A stretch of DNA of 64,000 bases, from the NCBI GenBank assembly GCA_023382675.1, contig JAHDWN010000008.1, positions 1-64,000 of the forward strand, written 5' to 3'. Origin of the DNA: Anaerolineae bacterium. Its GTDB lineage: Bacteria; Chloroflexota; Anaerolineae; Aggregatilineales; Phototrophicaceae. The notes beneath the pieces were generated by a model, which was not told the DNA's origin, did no database searches, and saw nothing but the letters and a program-made list of their open reading frames with translations. Within the stretch, counting starts at the first letter, position 1, and the number at the start of each line of letters is the position of its first letter. The position numbers and the translations under genes were made by a program. Positions 37,187-47,042 of this stretch are shown piece by piece.

Positions 37187-38014
37187 ATGCGCCGGACAAT
37201 CACGATACTGGTTCTGCCAGCCCTATTGTTCATCTTCATATTCTTTGTGCTACCGCTGCTCTTTCTCCTGGCCCAGAGCGTGCAAGACCCAGAGACAGGC
37301 CGTCTCACGCTGGCCGGTTATGGCGATTTCTTCCAGCGGGAAACTTCGCAGATTATCTACGTGCGGACACTGCGGCTAGGCCTAACGATCACGATCATCG
37401 ACATCGTGCTGGCCTACCCGGCATCCTACTTCCTGGCGCGGATGCCAGCCCGCCGCCGGACGCTGGCGATGTCACTCGTGATCCTGCCGCTGATGACCAA
37501 CCCGGTCGCGCGCACCTATGCCTGGCTTATCATCCTGGGACGCACTGGCCTGATTAACAACGTCTTGCTCGGCCTGGGCCTGATCGACCAGCCTGCCCGA
37601 CTCATCTTCACCGAAGGCGCGATTATCCTCGGTCTGGCGCAGTTGTTTCTGCCGCTGATGATTCTCTCGCTGGTCAGCGCAATGGAAAATATCCCGGAGG
37701 ACATCGAGCAGGCGGCACGTAGCCTGGGCGCGAACAGCCTGACGACCTTTCTGCGGGTGATCGTGCCGCTCTCAGCGGATGGTCTGGTCCTGGGGGCGAC
37801 GCTGGTTTTCACCGGTTCGATCACGGCCTATGTCACGCCGGTTATTCTGGGGGGCAACCGCATGCTTATGCTTTCGACCCTGCTGCGGCAGCGCGCGCTG
37901 ATGGCTTTCGACGAACAGGGCGCTACTGTCGTCGCCGTTGTCATGATCGCAACTGCGCTGGCCGTCAATCTGATCGTTCGCCTCTTCCGGCCCAAACCAG
38001 CAGCGCAACGGTGA
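37187..38014 (+). CDS. Pot-type ABC transporter permease (PotB-like)
   Basis: 275 residues, about six membrane helices, beginning MRRTITILVLPALLFIFIFF. The EAA-type coupling loop is visible (EDIEQAARSLGANSLTTFLR followed by VIVPLSADG). Pairs with the next gene, four bases downstream. Substrate unknown; see the binding protein. Confidence 0.87.
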   Translation: MRRTITILVLPALLFIFIFFVLPLLFLLAQSVQDPETGRLTLAGYGDFFQRETSQIIYVRTLRLGLTITIIDIVLAYPASYFLARMPARRRTLAMSLVILPLMTNPVARTYAWLIILGRTGLINNVLLGLGLIDQPARLIFTEGAIILGLAQLFLPLMILSLVSAMENIPEDIEQAARSLGANSLTTFLRVIVPLSADGLVLGATLVFTGSITAYVTPVILGGNRMLMLSTLLRQRALMAFDEQGATVVAVVMIATALAVNLIVRLFRPKPAAQR

Positions 38015-38018
38015 GCAT

Positions 38019-38798
38019 ATGAAACGATCACGCTGGTATTATGTCAGTCTGGGCATTGTCTATTTTTTCCTGCTCGGCCCTTTTCTGATTATCTTTGCAG
38101 CGGCTTTCGGTGAAGAATCGACGCTCTCGTTTCCGCCACAGGGTTTTTCATTGAACTGGTTTGCCAACGTCTTCGCCACGGAGCAGTTCATCTACAGCTT
38201 CTGGACCAGCCTACAGCTCGGCTTGCTGGCGACGGCGATCGCGCTGATCCTGGGTACGCCGGTCGCCTATGCGCTGACGCATTTTCACTTTCCAGGCGAA
38301 GGACTGGTCGAAACAGTGTTTTCGCTGCCGATCCTGGTACCGGGGCTGGTGATCGGCCTGTCGATGCTGCAATTCTTCGTCTTGTTCGGTAAGTTCAACA
38401 TCGTCAGCGGCTTGCTGATCGGCCACATTGCCATTCTGTTTCCCTATGCCGTGCGCGTCGTCTCGGTAAGTCTGCGCAACCTGGACCCCTCGGTCGAGGA
38501 AGCCGCCATCAACTTGGGCGCGAACCGGCTGCGCACCTTCTTCCTGATCGTGCTGCCCAATATCCGCGCGGGGATCGCCGCTGCCTTCATCCTGGGCTTC
38601 ATCACCTCTTTCAACAACGTGCCAGTCTCAGTCTTCCTGAGCGGGCCGGGCATCCAGACCCTACCGATTGCCATGCTCAGCTATATGGAATACTATTTTG
38701 ACCCGACCATCGCGGCGCTGTCGACCCTACTGATAATCTTCTCGATTGTGCTGGTGCAGGCCGCCGAGCGTGTGCTCGGCCTGTCGCAGTTTGTGTGA
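38019..38798 (+). CDS. Pot-type ABC transporter permease (PotC-like)
   Basis: 259 residues, about six helices. Coupling loop VEEAAINLGANRLRTFFLIV followed by LPNIRAGIAAAF; SLPILVPGLVIGLSML is PotC-like. ATG 38019 lies four bases after the previous stop, and three bases separate its stop from the ATPase gene. Confidence 0.87.
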   Translation: MKRSRWYYVSLGIVYFFLLGPFLIIFAAAFGEESTLSFPPQGFSLNWFANVFATEQFIYSFWTSLQLGLLATAIALILGTPVAYALTHFHFPGEGLVETVFSLPILVPGLVIGLSMLQFFVLFGKFNIVSGLLIGHIAILFPYAVRVVSVSLRNLDPSVEEAAINLGANRLRTFFLIVLPNIRAGIAAAFILGFITSFNNVPVSVFLSGPGIQTLPIAMLSYMEYYFDPTIAALSTLLIIFSIVLVQAAERVLGLSQFV

Positions 38799-38801
38799 GC
38801 T

Positions 38802-39857
38802 ATGCTGGAAATTACCGATCTGCGCGTTGAGTATGAAAAGGGCGTCCCGACGCTCGATCACTACGATCTGACCGTTCACAGCGGCGAACTCGTGTCGCTG
38901 CTGGGGCCAAGTGGCTGCGGCAAGACCACTACCCTGCGCGCGGTGGCGGGTTTTGTTGTACCGGCCAGCGGGCAGATCACCGTCGCCGGGCGCGATGTCA
39001 CCCGAATCCCGCCCAACCAGCGCGATATTGGTCTCGTCTTCCAGAGCTATGCCCTCTTCCCGCACCTGACCGTCGCACAGAACATCGCTTTTGGCCTGCG
39101 CATGCGCGGTGTGCGGGGGTCTGAACGTGACCGCCGGGTCGCCGAAGCGCTCAAACTGGTAGACCTCGAAGGCCTGGGCGGCAGACGACCGGCCCAGCTT
39201 TCTGGTGGCCAACAGCAGCGCGTAGCGCTGGCCCGTGCCGTCGTGATCGAGCCGCAGCTGCTCCTGCTGGACGAACCGCTGAGCAACCTGGATGCCAAGC
39301 TGCGCGTCACCATGCGCACGGAGATCCGCCGCTTGCAGCAGCGGCTGGGTGTGACCACACTCTACGTCACCCATGACCAGATCGAAGCGCTGGCGATCTC
39401 CGACCGGGTGGTCGTCATGAATCAGGGCCGCATCGAGCAGAGCGGCAGCCCGGAAGAAATCTATAAGCAGCCAGCGACGCCCTTTGTGGCTGATTTTCTT
39501 GGCTTCGAGAATCACTTCGCCGGGACTGTCACTGCCGTGCAAAACGGTGAAACACAGCTTCAGGCCGCAGGTCGCTCGTTTACGGCCATCCATGCTGATC
39601 ACGATCTGAATCCCGGCAACGACGTGTGGGTCTACTTCCGCTCTGAGGCCGCACAACTTGCCGCGGCTCCTGCCGCAAACAGCCTCCCGGTCGAGGTGCT
39701 GCTGCGCACCTTCCAGGGCAGCGCAGTGGAATACGTCGTGCAGAGCGCTCAGGGCGAGTTCAAGGTGCGTATGCCAGAGGATCAGTTGCGTTTCGACCCC
39801 GGCCCGGCGCATCTGCTGCTCAACCCGCAGCAGCTCATTGTCATGCCCAAGACCTAA
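38802..39857 (+). CDS. Pot-type ABC transporter ATPase (PotA-like)
   Basis: 351 residues. Walker [10 protein letters not shown], signature [15 protein letters not shown], Walker [13 protein letters not shown] and the H-loop in [10 protein letters not shown]. The C-terminal part (about 240-351) is a TOBE/OB-type regulatory domain ([20 protein letters not shown]). Energises the transporter encoded upstream. Confidence 0.9.
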   Translation: MLEITDLRVEYEKGVPTLDHYDLTVHSGELVSLLGPSGCGKTTTLRAVAGFVVPASGQITVAGRDVTRIPPNQRDIGLVFQSYALFPHLTVAQNIAFGLRMRGVRGSERDRRVAEALKLVDLEGLGGRRPAQLSGGQQQRVALARAVVIEPQLLLLDEPLSNLDAKLRVTMRTEIRRLQQRLGVTTLYVTHDQIEALAISDRVVVMNQGRIEQSGSPEEIYKQPATPFVADFLGFENHFAGTVTAVQNGETQLQAAGRSFTAIHADHDLNPGNDVWVYFRSEAAQLAAAPAANSLPVEVLLRTFQGSAVEYVVQSAQGEFKVRMPEDQLRFDPGPAHLLLNPQQLIVMPKT

Positions 39858-39866
39858 GGAAAACCT

Positions 39867-40613
39867 GTGTCTGAGAAACCAGAAGTTCAGAAGCATATTC
39901 GCTGTGTACCGGGCGATGTGGCCCGCTACGTCCTGCTGCCCGGCGACCCGGCCCGTGCCGGACGGATCGCCGAACAGATGGAGGGTGCGCGACTTGTCGC
40001 GCAGAACCGCGAATACACCATCTATACCGGCGAATCGGCGGGGGTCGGCGTCAGCGTCTGCTCGACCGGCATCGGCGGGCCATCTTCGGCCATCGCTATT
40101 GAAGAACTCGCCAACATCGGCGCAGAGGTCTTCATCCGTGTCGGGTCGTCCGGCGGACGGCAGCCGGATATTCCTATCGGCACGCCGGTTGTCGTGACCG
40201 CAGCCTTTCGTGGCGAAGGCACGTCGAATGCCTACTTACCGCCGGAGTTTCCGGCAGTGGCTGACCTGGAAGTCACTAACGCCTTGATCCAGGCGGCACA
40301 GGATAGTGGTGAGAATTGCCGCTGGGGTATCGGTTTCTCCCGCGATGCCTTCTACCGGCGCGATGCCGACCTCAATGAGCAATTGAAGGACGCCGGGATC
40401 GTGGCTGCCGAGATGGAAGCTTCGACTATGTTCATCGTCGGGACCTGCCGCCACGTCCAGGTAGGGTGCGTCGTGGCGACCGATTCGAATATCTGGCTGC
40501 CGGAACAACCGACCCTGGCCGAAAAAGAGGCACTGTATTTCGAGGGCGAGCGCAAAGTGATCCGCATTGCGCTGCGCGCCGTGCAGATTTTGGAGGCAAG
40601 GCGAAGCTCATGA
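39867..40613 (+). CDS. Nucleoside phosphorylase (uridine/purine nucleoside phosphorylase type I)
   Basis: 248 residues; GTG 39867 with TAAGGA upstream. NP-I family motifs: VLLPGDPARAGRIAEQM, phosphate-binding STGIGGPSSAIAIEEL, FIRVGSSGG and the base/ribose segment AAEMEASTMFIVG. It splits nucleosides with phosphate into base and ribose-1-phosphate. Uridine phosphorylase is the nearest look, but the neighbouring adenine deaminase argues for purines. Its stop overlaps the ade start (ATGA). Confidence 0.88.
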   Translation: MSEKPEVQKHIRCVPGDVARYVLLPGDPARAGRIAEQMEGARLVAQNREYTIYTGESAGVGVSVCSTGIGGPSSAIAIEELANIGAEVFIRVGSSGGRQPDIPIGTPVVVTAAFRGEGTSNAYLPPEFPAVADLEVTNALIQAAQDSGENCRWGIGFSRDAFYRRDADLNEQLKDAGIVAAEMEASTMFIVGTCRHVQVGCVVATDSNIWLPEQPTLAEKEALYFEGERKVIRIALRAVQILEARRSS

Positions 40614-42334
40614 CCCTCGATCTGATTCTCTATAACGCGCAAATTGCCGACGTCTTCCGGCTGCGTTTTTTCGAAGGCTGGGTCGGCATTCGTGGGGGCC
40701 ATTTCGCTTACGTCGAGGAAGGTGTGCCACCGGACGACTTCACCACCACCGTGCGTCAGGATGTAAACGGTCTGTTCCTGGCTCCTGGCCTGGTTGAATC
40801 GCACATGCACATCGAGTCCAGCCTGATTACGCCGCGCCGCTTTGCCGAAACCGTGCTGCCTTACGGTACGACCACCATTCTGAGCGATCCGCACGAGGTC
40901 GGCAACGTCGCCGGAGAACAAGGCGTGCGCTGGATGTTCGCCGCCTCGCGCAATTTGCCGCTGAAAATCTACCACTCGATCCCGAGCTGCGTCCCGGCCA
41001 CGGATCCCGAGTATGAATGGACTGGGCAGGTCTTCAGCGCCGACGTGATTACCAGGCTGGCCGAGGATCCATCCGTGATCGCGCTGGGCGAGGTCATGGA
41101 CTACCGGGGCCTGATGGGCGACAACGAACGCCTTCAAGCTATCGTCCGGGCAGCCTGGCGGGCGGGTCTGATGGTGGAGGGGCATATCCCCACCCTGCGC
41201 GGGACAGAGCTTTCGGAGTATCTTGAATATGGCGTCGGCTCGGACCACACGCTGACCTACCCAGAGAAGATCGAGGAGCAGATATCTAAAGGGCTGGCCG
41301 TCATGCTGCAAACCAAGTCGATCACCCCGGAGAATATGGCGACGGTCATGAACTTGCCGGATCGTTCGCGCGTCTTCCTGGTGACCGACGATCTTGAACC
41401 GCCGCTATTGATCGAAGGGCATCTCTCGCGCATTCTGCAGCTTGCCATCCAGCACAATCTCCCGCCGCTGGAAGCCTGGGCTTCGTCCTCGATTCGCCCG
41501 GCGCGCTACATGGGCCTGCGGAATACCGGCGGCATCGCCCCCGGTTTCTGCGCTGATTTCGTGCTGATGCGTGATCTGGTTGCGTTCCCACCGGAAGCAG
41601 TCTATGTCGATGGTGAGCGCATCGCCCAACAGGGGAGCATCGCGCCGGTGCAGTGGCCCAACCTGCCACCCATGCCTGCGGAGTATGCTGTCCCCGGCCC
41701 GTTGGAACCGAAGGCCTTCCGCCTAACCCCGGCACAGCCCGGCACGACCCCGGTCATGGCCAACGCCGTCGTCATCCAGAACGCGCTGACCACCCTGACT
41801 CAACTGGAACAGATCAGCGTCACCGTCGATCACGATGGGAACCCGGTGTTTGAAGATGGCGATGCGCTGGCGTTGGCCTCGATCTTCGCGCGCGATGGGT
41901 CGTCACAGATGGTTGGCATTATCAAGAATACCGGGCTAGAGGCCGGGGCCTTCGCCAGTACAGTGGCGCATGACTGCCACAATCTGTTGGTGATCGGGCG
42001 CGACGCCGTTTCGATGAGCCGGGCAGCTCAGGAGGTTCATGCGCTGGGCGGCGGGGTGGCTGTGGCGCGGAACGATGACCTGTTGGCAAGCTTGCCCCTG
42101 CCATATTTTGGTCTGTTGAGCGATGCGCCGGTGCCGGAGGTTGCTCAAAAGCTTGAGGCGATAGAGATAGCGCTACGTGGGTTGGGCATGACCCATCAAC
42201 GTCCGTTCTTGCTGCTGTCGATCATGAGCCTGAGTGTCAGCCCATTTGTGAAGTTTACCGATCGCGGCGTGATTGATACCGAACTGCGCCAGCTTCTCCC
42301 CCCATGGGCCTATCCATACGCCAGCGAGGAGTAG
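40610..42334 (+). CDS. ade: Adenine deaminase
   Basis: 574 residues from ATG 40610, which overlaps the phosphorylase stop. Amidohydrolase-fold enzyme converting adenine to hypoxanthine. Metal motif GLVESHMHIESSLITPRRF, GTTTILSDPHEVGNV, GLMVEGHIP, FLVTDDLEPP and the C-terminal AHDCHNLLVIG are those of bacterial Ade. Together with the importer and phosphorylase it makes a complete route from adenosine to hypoxanthine. Last gene before repeat copy 3. Confidence 0.93.
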   Translation: MTLDLILYNAQIADVFRLRFFEGWVGIRGGHFAYVEEGVPPDDFTTTVRQDVNGLFLAPGLVESHMHIESSLITPRRFAETVLPYGTTTILSDPHEVGNVAGEQGVRWMFAASRNLPLKIYHSIPSCVPATDPEYEWTGQVFSADVITRLAEDPSVIALGEVMDYRGLMGDNERLQAIVRAAWRAGLMVEGHIPTLRGTELSEYLEYGVGSDHTLTYPEKIEEQISKGLAVMLQTKSITPENMATVMNLPDRSRVFLVTDDLEPPLLIEGHLSRILQLAIQHNLPPLEAWASSSIRPARYMGLRNTGGIAPGFCADFVLMRDLVAFPPEAVYVDGERIAQQGSIAPVQWPNLPPMPAEYAVPGPLEPKAFRLTPAQPGTTPVMANAVVIQNALTTLTQLEQISVTVDHDGNPVFEDGDALALASIFARDGSSQMVGIIKNTGLEAGAFASTVAHDCHNLLVIGRDAVSMSRAAQEVHALGGGVAVARNDDLLASLPLPYFGLLSDAPVPEVAQKLEAIEIALRGLGMTHQRPFLLLSIMSLSVSPFVKFTDRGVIDTELRQLLPPWAYPYASEE

Positions 42335-42417
42335 TCAGTCGCGCGAAGGCTAGTGAAAAGCTGCCCACGCAACCATCCGAAGGCCCAAAGCGCCAGGTGG
42401 TCTTTAAAGGCTCAGAA

Positions 42418-42736
42418 GTCGTGAGACACCAAGGGGGTGGGATGAGATGATCTGGCTGATGAACTGCTTGCAGACCGCCATCAAGCGGCTTCCAAAATGA
42501 AAAGGGCGGTGTCAACCGCCCGGAGAATGTAGACAGATGTGGTAAATTCAGGCAGGAGCACCACCCTTCCACCATTGGCGTAGAGGTGGAACCAGAGCCA
42601 CTTTGTACACACAAGCGTCCGACCCCCGTCGGCCCCGAATATGTATAACGAAATTGCTCAATATGACAAGTCCGCTGCATCACAGCGGGCTTTTTGATTC
42701 TTGCACATTCGAGAGAATTGGATCGCGGGTTCGACC
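42418..42736 (+). repeat. Dispersed repeat copy 3 (core plus last codons of the small gene)
   Basis: Only the tail of the small gene remains (DEMIWLMNCLQTAIKRLPK then TGA 42498-42500). The core 42498-42736 is complete: GGGCGGT/ACCGCCC hairpin, CTTCCACC...GGTGGAA hairpin, CCGACCCCCGTCGG, terminator hairpin 42669-42695 and the terminal ATCGCGGGTTCGACC. Confidence 0.8.
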
Positions 42737-43174
42737 TTAGGCCGCGGGCCAATACTTCTATATGGCTTCAACTGTAATACGCGATTGCCGTCTCTAATTG
42801 CGCCGTAACTGTCGGAGCATCAACAAATGACTTGGACAACCGGTTTGGGAATCGCCAAGATTGGAGAGGGCTTCACTTTCGTGCGCGCCAGTTTGAGATT
42901 TGAACTCGGACTTCGTGTCTTTCCTGCGTGAACGCACTGATTCGAAGTGCATCATAGGAGAGCGAGCGAAACTGCCCACAGAAGGCATTACACGACCTCA
43001 CAGGAGCATCTTTGTAAGGTCAGGGATGGTGGCGGTGAAACTGTCATCCTCGCCTTTAAGTTTGCGCCAGTGATGCGCTTCAAACACAGTCTCCAGGTCA
43101 CATCCAATCCAGACTAGACGTGACTTGAGTAGCAACGTTCGTTCCTCCTTGTTCCATCCAAACGTGCTGACGAT
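42737..43174. other. Intergenic stretch; possible decayed reading frame only
   Basis: No supported gene. On the minus strand about 56 codons without a start (roughly 43010-43165) read LLLKSRLVWIGCDLETVFEA and end TIPDLTKMLL-stop, which looks like decayed coding sequence, but I recognise no family. A tRNA-like stem near 42890-42960 was considered and rejected. Confidence 0.3.
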
Positions 43175-44884
43175 TTACATATAACTCGATGGGCTGTCAT
43201 CATTCGCAAAGGCACGGGCTCCAACTTGGCGTGCGAGTTCGCTTTGCGGGGGGAACTCACTCGAAATGATTTCGACGATAGTGCCCTCATCTGCCCAATC
43301 ATAAAGCTGCCGTGCCTGCTCATCTTGTGACATCACACAGCCCAATGTGTACGGCGTGCCTACAGTGTTGCCGCCGAGATAGCCGCCATTCGGCAGCAAT
43401 ACCGCTCCGTGAAACCCATTGACCAATCCCGGTACGGCTTCATAAATACCCATGAACCAGTTCATTTCCCACTGCCCGCAACCAGCATCACCGCACAAAG
43501 TGTAGCTGCTGCCATACGCAACAGGCTCATGGTTCAGAATCTGATAGACGCCCGGTGAGGTGGGAGCCTCGTCAATCCCGGACGAAATCTGCCAACTGAA
43601 AACCGCCTGACCATCCTCAAAAGCAACCAATGATTGGGTTTCCAGATCGACCACGATGCGTTTATTGGCTACGACAGGCAATGGCAGCGTGACATCGCGC
43701 GACGGCAGATTGATCACATCGCCGGGCGATATTACACCTAAGTCCCGATCAGGATTGGCTTCTTCGATCAGGAAAAAGGGGATGCCCGTTTTGCGGGCGA
43801 TTCGATAGCCCGTGTCGCCGGCAACGACCTCATAAGTCGTGGGATCAAAACGCATCTGCACCTGCGCCTGTGTGGAACCCGTGGCGAGCGAAAGATTGAT
43901 GGCGCCAATCACGTCTTCGGAGTCCAGGAAGCTACCTTCCGACAATCCGGATGCAGACGTGCTGTTCAGGGTATTGACGTAATCTGATACAGGGACATTT
44001 CGCGCAACCAGGTTGCTTTCTCCTGCCTCAATCCAGGTGCTTAACGTCTCAGGAGAAGCCGTAAAACTCACATGCCGATCTCCGAAGGGATCATAGGCTG
44101 TGAGTTCGAACGGGGCAGTCACAAACCGCTCTGCCATTTCCAGCAAACTATCAGGGCTTCCTATCGCGGGCCGCAATGGAGTAGTGACAAGCGCGACATC
44201 ATCGGTAAGCATGTCAAGTGGGGACGCGAGCACCCTGCTCAGGGTTGCACCAACATCGAGAGCGATGCCGTTCTGACCGGATATGCCTGCAACGGTGCCA
44301 TTTTGCCATTCATAGCGTGCGTTGATCGGCGCAACGTAAACGTCATCTGCTAGCGCTTCGAGATACTGGCGCATTGCCATCTGATCGACTGAAACCATCG
44401 GATCAACCCAATAACCGAACGGGATTCCCGCCAGACCGATGCCCTGTGTCGCTTGTAGGCTAGCCTGTGTATCCAGACGCAAACCAAGCCCGGATGGCGT
44501 CGTTTCCCACTCACGATTGTCAGCCGTGAGGCGAATGACAGTGCCCTGTGACCACATGGTTTCCAAAGCCTCTGCCGCATCCTCATACGTCAAGCCACCA
44601 AGCGCGACATCGAGTACGAATACGTTCGGCGGTGTACGCCCTCCCCAAAAGATGCTGACGAGAAATAGGGACACAAAGGCAATCGCCGGGAGCACAAAAA
44701 CTCTCAGACCTTGAGGACGTTTCTCCTTCAGAATCGACGCCCAATTCACATGCCATCGAGCGGACTTAGCCTGCTGCTCGTCGGTTATCGCTTTACGTAC
44801 TGCCATTGGCTGCCGGTTGGATCGCCTCTGACGCGCTTGTTGGCGCTGTCTGGCACGCCCTCGGGCCTGTCGCGTGTTATCCAT
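43175..44884 (-). CDS. Membrane-anchored L,D-transpeptidase with PG-binding and LysM-like domains
   Basis: About 569 residues from ATG 44884. A basic, Gln/Arg-rich cytoplasmic tail (RQARGRARQRQQARQRR) precedes one membrane helix (about 75-95) and two VanW-type peptidoglycan-binding repeats (about 105-200 and 235-320). A LysM-like segment (YEVVAGDTGYRIARKTGIP, then PGDVINLP) and a YkuD domain (about 415-545) follow. Catalytic His and Cys are in GFHGAVLLPNGG and YTLGCVMSQDE. It would cross-link peptidoglycan or attach proteins outside the membrane. One base separates it from the SHOCT gene. Confidence 0.85.
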   Translation of the reverse strand: MDNTRQARGRARQRQQARQRRSNRQPMAVRKAITDEQQAKSARWHVNWASILKEKRPQGLRVFVLPAIAFVSLFLVSIFWGGRTPPNVFVLDVALGGLTYEDAAEALETMWSQGTVIRLTADNREWETTPSGLGLRLDTQASLQATQGIGLAGIPFGYWVDPMVSVDQMAMRQYLEALADDVYVAPINARYEWQNGTVAGISGQNGIALDVGATLSRVLASPLDMLTDDVALVTTPLRPAIGSPDSLLEMAERFVTAPFELTAYDPFGDRHVSFTASPETLSTWIEAGESNLVARNVPVSDYVNTLNSTSASGLSEGSFLDSEDVIGAINLSLATGSTQAQVQMRFDPTTYEVVAGDTGYRIARKTGIPFFLIEEANPDRDLGVISPGDVINLPSRDVTLPLPVVANKRIVVDLETQSLVAFEDGQAVFSWQISSGIDEAPTSPGVYQILNHEPVAYGSSYTLCGDAGCGQWEMNWFMGIYEAVPGLVNGFHGAVLLPNGGYLGGNTVGTPYTLGCVMSQDEQARQLYDWADEGTIVEIISSEFPPQSELARQVGARAFANDDSPSSYM

Positions 44885-44885
44885 G

Positions 44886-45113
44886 TCAGCCCTGCCTGAA
44901 TTGCTTATCATCCTCAATATCCTCAAGGAGTGTCATGTATTCATCACGCGAGATTTCGCCTTTGGCAAAACGTATGTCAAGGATGTCTCTTGCCGCTTGC
45001 GGCACGCCTTTTCGCTTTTCCTTTTGTTCAGGCACAGCGTTCGCGTTGTTATTAATCATCTGCCAGACGACCGCTGCCAAAACGACGACGAGACCACCAA
45101 ACACCATCATCAT
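44886..45113 (-). CDS. Small membrane protein with SHOCT domain
   Basis: 75 residues: an N-terminal membrane helix (VFGGLVVVLAAVVWQMI), a charged linker and a C-terminal SHOCT motif (ILDIRFAKGEISRDEYMTLL). AAAGGTGA lies upstream of the first ATG. SHOCT domains are short oligomerisation modules at the ends of membrane proteins. The adjacent L,D-transpeptidase suggests an envelope role; the function is otherwise unknown. Confidence 0.75.
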   Translation of the reverse strand: MMMVFGGLVVVLAAVVWQMINNNANAVPEQKEKRKGVPQAARDILDIRFAKGEISRDEYMTLLEDIEDDKQFRQG

Positions 45114-45201
45114 TTGAAGTCACCTTTCTCTGATATCCCTATGCCGATAGCCCATGCGAAGGAGTGGGTTACACACGGCCAGGCCGTGCGAGCTAGTCGG
45201 A

Positions 45202-45915
45202 CTACGCAGGTGTCAACTCAGCTTTCGCTTGAAGCTGACCATCTTCCAACCACAGCACTCGATCTGCGATTTCTCTCAAGCGATGATCGTGGGTAACGAT
45301 TACAATCGAGCGCCCTTGAACACGTCCCAGTCCGCAGCACAATAGCTCCATGACTTCACGCCCGGTTTTGCTGTCCAAATTGCCGGTCGGCTCGTCGGCA
45401 AGTATGAGCGGTGGGTCATTTGCGAGGGCGCGAGCGATGGCGACTCGTTGTTTCTGTCCCCCGGATAAGTCGGCGGGAAGATGGTCTGCACGTTGTTCAA
45501 GCCCTAATAATGAGAGAAGCTCTAATGATCGTTGTGGTGCCTTTGCGCCGTTTGTCCCGGCCATATTCATAACAAGCTCAACATTCTCACGAGCGGATAG
45601 CGACGCGATCAGGTTATATGCCTGAAATACAAAGCCAATGGATCTTAAGCGTAGCTGTGCGAGTTGACGCTGATTTAGTGCGGAGGTCAGTACATCATTG
45701 ACGCTGACCACACCACTTGTTGGTTTCAGGAGTAACCCGGCCATGCTGAGCAGCGTTGTCTTTCCACTGCCCGATGGCCCCATGATCAAGACAATCTCTC
45801 CGGGTTTAATCTGCAAATCCACATTGTCTACGGCACGCACTTCCGTATTTCCACTGCCGTAAACCTTGCTTATTCCGCTCAACTCCAGGCTGATTTGTGT
45901 TCGCATTTTCGTCAC
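45202..45915 (-). CDS. ABC exporter ATPase (MacB/LolD type)
   Basis: 237 residues. Walker A GPSGSGKTTLL, Q-loop IGFVFQAYNLIASLSA, signature LSGGQKQRVAIARALAND, Walker B LILADEPTGNLDSKTG; the last segment is diagnostic of the MacB/LolD group. Begins two bases after the permease gene stop (GTG 45915, or ATG 45906). Works with the two FtsX-like permeases encoded upstream, probably as a mechanotransmitter or lipid/peptide exporter. Confidence 0.88.
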   Translation of the reverse strand: MTKMRTQISLELSGISKVYGSGNTEVRAVDNVDLQIKPGEIVLIMGPSGSGKTTLLSMAGLLLKPTSGVVSVNDVLTSALNQRQLAQLRLRSIGFVFQAYNLIASLSARENVELVMNMAGTNGAKAPQRSLELLSLLGLEQRADHLPADLSGGQKQRVAIARALANDPPLILADEPTGNLDSKTGREVMELLCCGLGRVQGRSIVIVTHDHRLREIADRVLWLEDGQLQAKAELTPA

Positions 45916-45917
45916 CG

Positions 45918-47042
45918 CTATGCTTCAAAAACGACCAGTGGATCGACATTGCTGATTCGTTGTAAAGGTAGCAATGACGCCACTGCCGTAACGAGTATCA
46001 AGATCGGAACATGAGATAGCCACTGATACGGCTCAACTAGGATCAGGATTTCTGGCGAGATTTGCACGACAAGCGCCGACACAAGATAGGCCAGCACGAC
46101 ACCCGTGAAAAATCCGACACCCGCGATTACAAACGACTGCACGAATACCGTGCTCATCAACTGAGCCATGCTTGCCCCAATGGCCTTCAAGACGCCGAAC
46201 TCGCGGACCCGCTCCAGCGTTGCGGTGTACACGGTGATGCCAATCACCAACACACCAATGATGTAGGCAATCACGTTCATCAGCTGAAGAATGTCAGCGC
46301 CCATTTGACGTATCATCTCCTGGTCACTGGCGACAAATTCTGCTTCAGTCAGGAAATTCGCTTCCGGGATCGCTTGATTCAGGTCGGCAGCCAGGCGAGC
46401 TATGTTGATTCCTACCTCCGGCTGAATAAGCACATAACTGGCAGCGCGGGGTGAGACATCCATCAAAAGCGCCATTGCGGTTTTGTTGACAAACACAACA
46501 TTCGTGGCGATCCCAAAGGCCCCTTCGCTCAGCCCGGTAATCCTTAGTGGAAATCCGAGTATGCTGACTGAATCTCCCAACCTCAGGCCATAGCGTTGAG
46601 TGAGGTTCCTATCGATCACGATTTCATTCAGACCTGGACTGTCGCTACCTTCGACAAGAGACCATGGGCCGCCAAAGGGGATATCTGAATCAATGCCGAA
46701 GACGTAGCTGTAGATAACCGTGACGCTAATCTCAACGCCAGCGCTTGCGTAAAGCACGCCCACCGCCTGGTCTACGCCGGGAAACGCTTGAATCTGTTCT
46801 ACTGTGTCGGCGGGCAACCTGGATGAACTCATGTGGAGATTGGCAACGCCATTTTGCATCGCCCAAAGCGCAACAGGCTGATTGCGAATATAGAGTACGG
46901 CATGTTCCTCCGAACCGGCGAACACGCCGCTCATGACGAGGATCAAGAGCACAGCCAGGGCTACCCCACACACACTGATCGCAAAGCGTAGCCGTTGCTG
47001 CAAAAGATTTCGCCAGGCTAACTTCGCCACGATTGCCCCCAC
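45918..47042 (-). CDS. FtsX-like ABC permease
   Basis: 374 residues starting at GTG 47042, immediately after the stop of the other permease. Topology is that of the MacB/FtsX group: one N-terminal helix (FAISVCGVALAVLLILVMSG), a large extracytoplasmic domain (about 50-240) and three C-terminal helices (IAYIIGVLVIGITVYTATL; FGVLKAIGASMAQLMSTVF). It ends NVDPLVVFEA like its partner (NVDPSVVFKA), so the two arose by duplication. Confidence 0.87.
   Translation of the reverse strand: MGAIVAKLAWRNLLQQRLRFAISVCGVALAVLLILVMSGVFAGSEEHAVLYIRNQPVALWAMQNGVANLHMSSSRLPADTVEQIQAFPGVDQAVGVLYASAGVEISVTVIYSYVFGIDSDIPFGGPWSLVEGSDSPGLNEIVIDRNLTQRYGLRLGDSVSILGFPLRITGLSEGAFGIATNVVFVNKTAMALLMDVSPRAASYVLIQPEVGINIARLAADLNQAIPEANFLTEAEFVASDQEMIRQMGADILQLMNVIAYIIGVLVIGITVYTATLERVREFGVLKAIGASMAQLMSTVFVQSFVIAGVGFFTGVVLAYLVSALVVQISPEILILVEPYQWLSHVPILILVTAVASLLPLQRISNVDPLVVFEA

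Noticed and set aside
38727-39896. 389-codon open frame antisense to the PotA-like gene.
   Set aside because: Shadow of a GC-rich ATPase gene; His/Gln-rich text with no domain.
42880-42970. tRNA-like text on the minus strand (a GCACT/AGTGC stem with a seven-base loop, and GTTCAAATC).
   Set aside because: Loop position 33 is not T, no acceptor stem or D-arm closes, and no CCA-side pairing is present.
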